Assembly (NCBI GenBank): GCA_004138175.2
Contig: RYFE02000047.1
Span: 1-38,817 of the forward strand
Source of the DNA: Chloroflexales bacterium ZM16-3
GTDB lineage: Bacteria > Chloroflexota > Chloroflexia > Chloroflexales > Chloroflexaceae
DNA: 38,817 bases
Direction of reading: 5' to 3'
Below the pieces are notes generated by a model. The model had not been told where the DNA came from and did not search any database. It saw nothing but the letters and a program-made list of their open reading frames with translations. Made by a program: the position numbers and the translations under genes. Below are positions 38,447-38,817 of the stretch, in pieces (the first letter of the stretch is position 1; each line of letters starts with the position of its first letter).

Positions 38447-38699
38447 GTTACCCCCCTGCCACGACCTAGCCCTTCAGCTGAGCGCCTACCTCGATGGTGA
38501 TCTCCCTGCGGATCTCTGCCGCGACCTTGAGGTTCACATGGGCGACTGCCCCGACTGCCGGGTCGTGCTCGACACACTTGGTCGCACCGTCCAGATCGTC
38601 CGCTCGCTCAGCGACACCCCCATCTTCCTGCCCGCCGATGTCGAGGCCCGGCTGCTGGCCCGCCTTACAGAAATAGCCCGTAAAGCCCAGCAGCTTTAG
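38427..38699 (+). CDS. Zinc-finger anti-sigma factor
   Basis: A 90-residue ZAS-type anti-sigma domain with CHDLALQLSAYLDGDL, then the H-x3-C-x2-C motif in HMGDCPDCRVVLD (about residues 37-45), which binds zinc and clamps the sigma factor. No transmembrane segment is present, so it is a soluble, probably redox-sensing anti-sigma. ATG 38427 is used, with GAAGAGG upstream; it starts inside the sigma gene. Confidence 0.88.
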   Translation: MTKPHAELPPCHDLALQLSAYLDGDLPADLCRDLEVHMGDCPDCRVVLDTLGRTVQIVRSLSDTPIFLPADVEARLLARLTEIARKAQQL

Positions 38700-38747
38700 C
38701 GCTGGGATATAAGGGCTTCACCCGCTTTAGCGGCTTTAGCTGAATGG

Positions 38748-38776
38748 TTGCACTTCTACGTGTGTTATGGTACAAT
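38748..38776 (+). promoter_or_regulatory. Promoter for a gene beyond the window
   Basis: TTGCAC (38748-38753), 17 bases, TACAAT (38771-38776). Nothing else is visible in 38700-38817 apart from a short direct repeat of GCTTTAGC (38725-38740). Confidence 0.6.
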
Positions 38777-38817
38777 TGTTCGCATCGGCATTCGTACCGT
38801 TGCACATTTCCAACTGA

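Overview
The window looks like a piece of a high-GC Chloroflexota chromosome, probably a filamentous Chloroflexia member of the Roseiflexus/Chloroflexus kind. This is inferred from the overall gene set, GC content, CIRCE-controlled groESL, a dnaJ-hspR pair and heptanucleotide repeats. No database search was possible.

Region 1 (1-14353) is the end of an integrated, partly decayed conjugative/mobilisable element on the + strand. It carries a PPC/SH3 surface-type protein, a membrane-anchored protein broken by a stop codon, the C-terminal stump of a VirB4-type ATPase, a lipoprotein, a frameshifted gene, a complete VirD4/TraG-type coupling ATPase, a replication-relaxation family protein, an OB-fold ssDNA-binding-like protein, a tiny ORF and a large serine recombinase. 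Most of these genes overlap by 4 bp (ATGA/GTGA). The recombinase reading frame runs into the 3' end of a host tRNA-His gene (14296-14372, - strand), which marks the element boundary. Between the coupling gene and the relaxation gene lies about 360 bp of non-coding DNA with two direct-repeat arrays and two palindromes, a good candidate origin/operator region. A foreign-looking block (about 3.2-4.9 kb) with a GIY-YIG nuclease-domain gene and a 21-nt tandem repeat has replaced the middle of the element.

Region 2 (14.4-21.4 kb) is an insertion-sequence graveyard. It holds one intact DDE transposase, remnants of ISKra4-like, IS200/IS605-like and IS1634-like transposases and of one unidentified family, and host genes damaged by them: dinB without its normal C-terminus, a broken GNAT acetyltransferase and a NADAR gene lacking its N-terminus. 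An S51 peptidase appears intact.

Region 3 (21.5-38.8 kb) is ordinary chromosome: a U32/RlhA-type protein, acetoacetyl-CoA synthetase divergent from an IclR regulator, an SDR oxidoreductase, groES-groEL with two CIRCE operators, convergent sppA, a HAD-like protein, aspartate-semialdehyde dehydrogenase with a structured leader, a small winged-helix protein, a dnaJ-hspR operon with a HAIR-like operator, a cyclase-family hydrolase, a thioredoxin-fold protein, and an ECF sigma factor with its zinc-finger anti-sigma. Intergenic spaces carry perfect palindromes, a MITE-like element with 17-bp terminal inverted repeats, and two heptanucleotide arrays. One related inverted repeat sits in frame inside the U32 gene.
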